Source: an uncultured Eubacteriales bacterium (lineage in GTDB: Bacteria; Bacillota; Clostridia; Oscillospirales; CAG-272). From it: 33,866 nucleotides of DNA. A model generated the notes under the pieces. It worked only from the letters and a program-made list of their open reading frames with translations, was not told where the DNA came from and searched no databases. The stretch lies in assembly GCA_905205065.1 (NCBI GenBank), contig CAJLCI010000027.1, positions 1 to 33,866 on the forward strand, in the 5' to 3' direction. Positions within the stretch are counted from its first letter, which is position 1. Every line of letters starts with the position of its first letter. The position numbers were made by a program, and so were the translations under genes. Below are positions 33,489 to 33,866 of this stretch, in pieces.

Positions 33489-33517
33489 ATTATAACTTAT
33501 TTTTCGATAAAATTCAA
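33489..33517 (-). promoter_or_regulatory. Sigma-A-like promoter of the third candidate RNA
   Basis: On the minus strand, TTGAAT (33512-33517), a 17-bp spacer and TATAAT (33489-33494). The predicted start falls at the closing stem. Confidence 0.65.
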
Positions 33518-33808
33518 CAATAGATTTAATCAGTTAGTGACTAAATTGAAATTATTTTGTAAATAAAGACAATAAATCAAAAAACAAATCAAAATAAATC
33601 AAAAAAAGCTCTGGGCGACGGAAAACGCAAAAAGAAAAAACAAGCGGAGAAAGATTTTGACGCTCCTTAGCTCTGTCACCGAGAAATTTTTCTAACGAAA
33701 AGCCTCTCAATGTCTGTTTAGGAGTGAAAACCTAATTCTGCTTGTTTTTCAAGAAAAAATTCAATAAGGAAATTCAGAATAAAAGCCGGCGGAAAGAGCA
33801 AGTCCCCA

Positions 33809-33866
33809 CTTACCCTCACCTGAATATCTATGTGCAAGACCACATAAATATTCAGGAGAGGGTAAG
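33809..33866. repeat. 58-nt near-perfect hairpin ending at the window edge
   Basis: CTTACCCTC/GAGGGTAAG (9 bp), CTGAATAT/ATATTCAG (8 bp) and ATGTG/CACAT (5 bp) are separated by two symmetric 2x2 internal loops and capped by a 6-nt loop. No T run is visible inside the window. It could be an RNA domain cut by the window edge or an assembly fold-back. Confidence 0.75.

Larger units (their letters stand above)
32097..33866. other. Long gene-poor region: yjbQ leader, candidate small-RNA cluster and repeat motifs
   Basis: The last 1.77 kb has no convincing protein gene on either strand. From left to right it holds a promoter for yjbQ, a candidate RNA (32351-32505), a cluster of TTCTAC/GTAGAA motifs (32575-32912), a terminator-like hairpin (32931-32971), a second candidate RNA (33000-33171), a GC hairpin (33317-33328), a third candidate RNA core (33397-33482) and a 58-nt hairpin at the window end (33809-33866). 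The part from about 33520 to 33800 shows A-rich and G/C-containing blocks, including AGCTCTG at 33607-33613 and again at 33670-33676, without a fold I can support. Confidence 0.6.

Overview
The window reads as a chromosomal segment of an anaerobic, probably spore-forming Gram-positive bacterium of the class Clostridia, most likely an uncultured gut lineage. The basis is its moderately AT-rich composition, strong Shine-Dalgarno sites, a SpoIID protein, FtsEX with M23 hydrolases, a CdaR-type regulator, an XpaC/TelA pair and a biotin-dependent sodium-pump decarboxylase. I see no rRNA, tRNA, CRISPR array, insertion sequence or prophage.

Layout from left to right. 1-3.7 kb: an XpaC-like membrane protein, TelA and a TPM-domain lipoprotein (envelope or toxic-anion type genes). 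3.9-5.3 kb: a MATE transporter. 5.7-11.0 kb: a five-gene biotin decarboxylase operon with two different carboxyltransferases (an acyl-CoA type and a pyruvate/oxaloacetate type), a gamma-like membrane peptide, a biotin carrier and the sodium-pump beta subunit. 11.4-13.2 kb: a stand-alone sugar-phosphate nucleotidyltransferase and a DivIVA-like coiled-coil protein. 13.3-20.4 kb: an XRE regulator, two ABC exporter half-transporters that each carry an extra N-terminal domain and a zinc ribbon, and between them a DUF1854 protein; a 16-bp degenerate tandem array lies between DUF1854 and the second transporter. 20.4-21.5 kb (minus): SpoIID. 21.8-25 kb: a degenerate MnmA paralogue, HolA (DNA polymerase III delta), a Toprim/RNase M5-like protein and a GtrA-family membrane protein. 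25.2-31.4 kb: a CdaR/PucR regulator, FtsE, an enlarged FtsX and two tandem coiled-coil/M23 peptidases, a cell-wall-hydrolysis module. 31.5-32.1 kb (minus): a YjbQ-family protein.

The last 1.6 kb has no convincing protein gene but is rich in signal. On the minus strand it holds three sigma-A-like promoters, each with a 17-bp spacer, and each followed by RNA with clear stem potential. One transcript has two 46-nt repeats whose hairpin stems differ by a compensatory base-pair change and ends at a good intrinsic terminator. The second folds into a compact three-way junction whose wobble pairs work only in the minus-strand RNA. The third has a closed stem with a competing alternative. Between the first two lies a set of GTAGAA/TTCTAC motifs in 15-bp doublets, and the window ends exactly on a 58-nt hairpin. 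This candidate small-RNA cluster is the best candidate here for something undescribed. The zinc-ribbon ABC/DUF1854 module and the enlarged FtsX with two hydrolases are the next most interesting.

Promoters, terminators and RNA folds were read by eye; no folding or database search was run.
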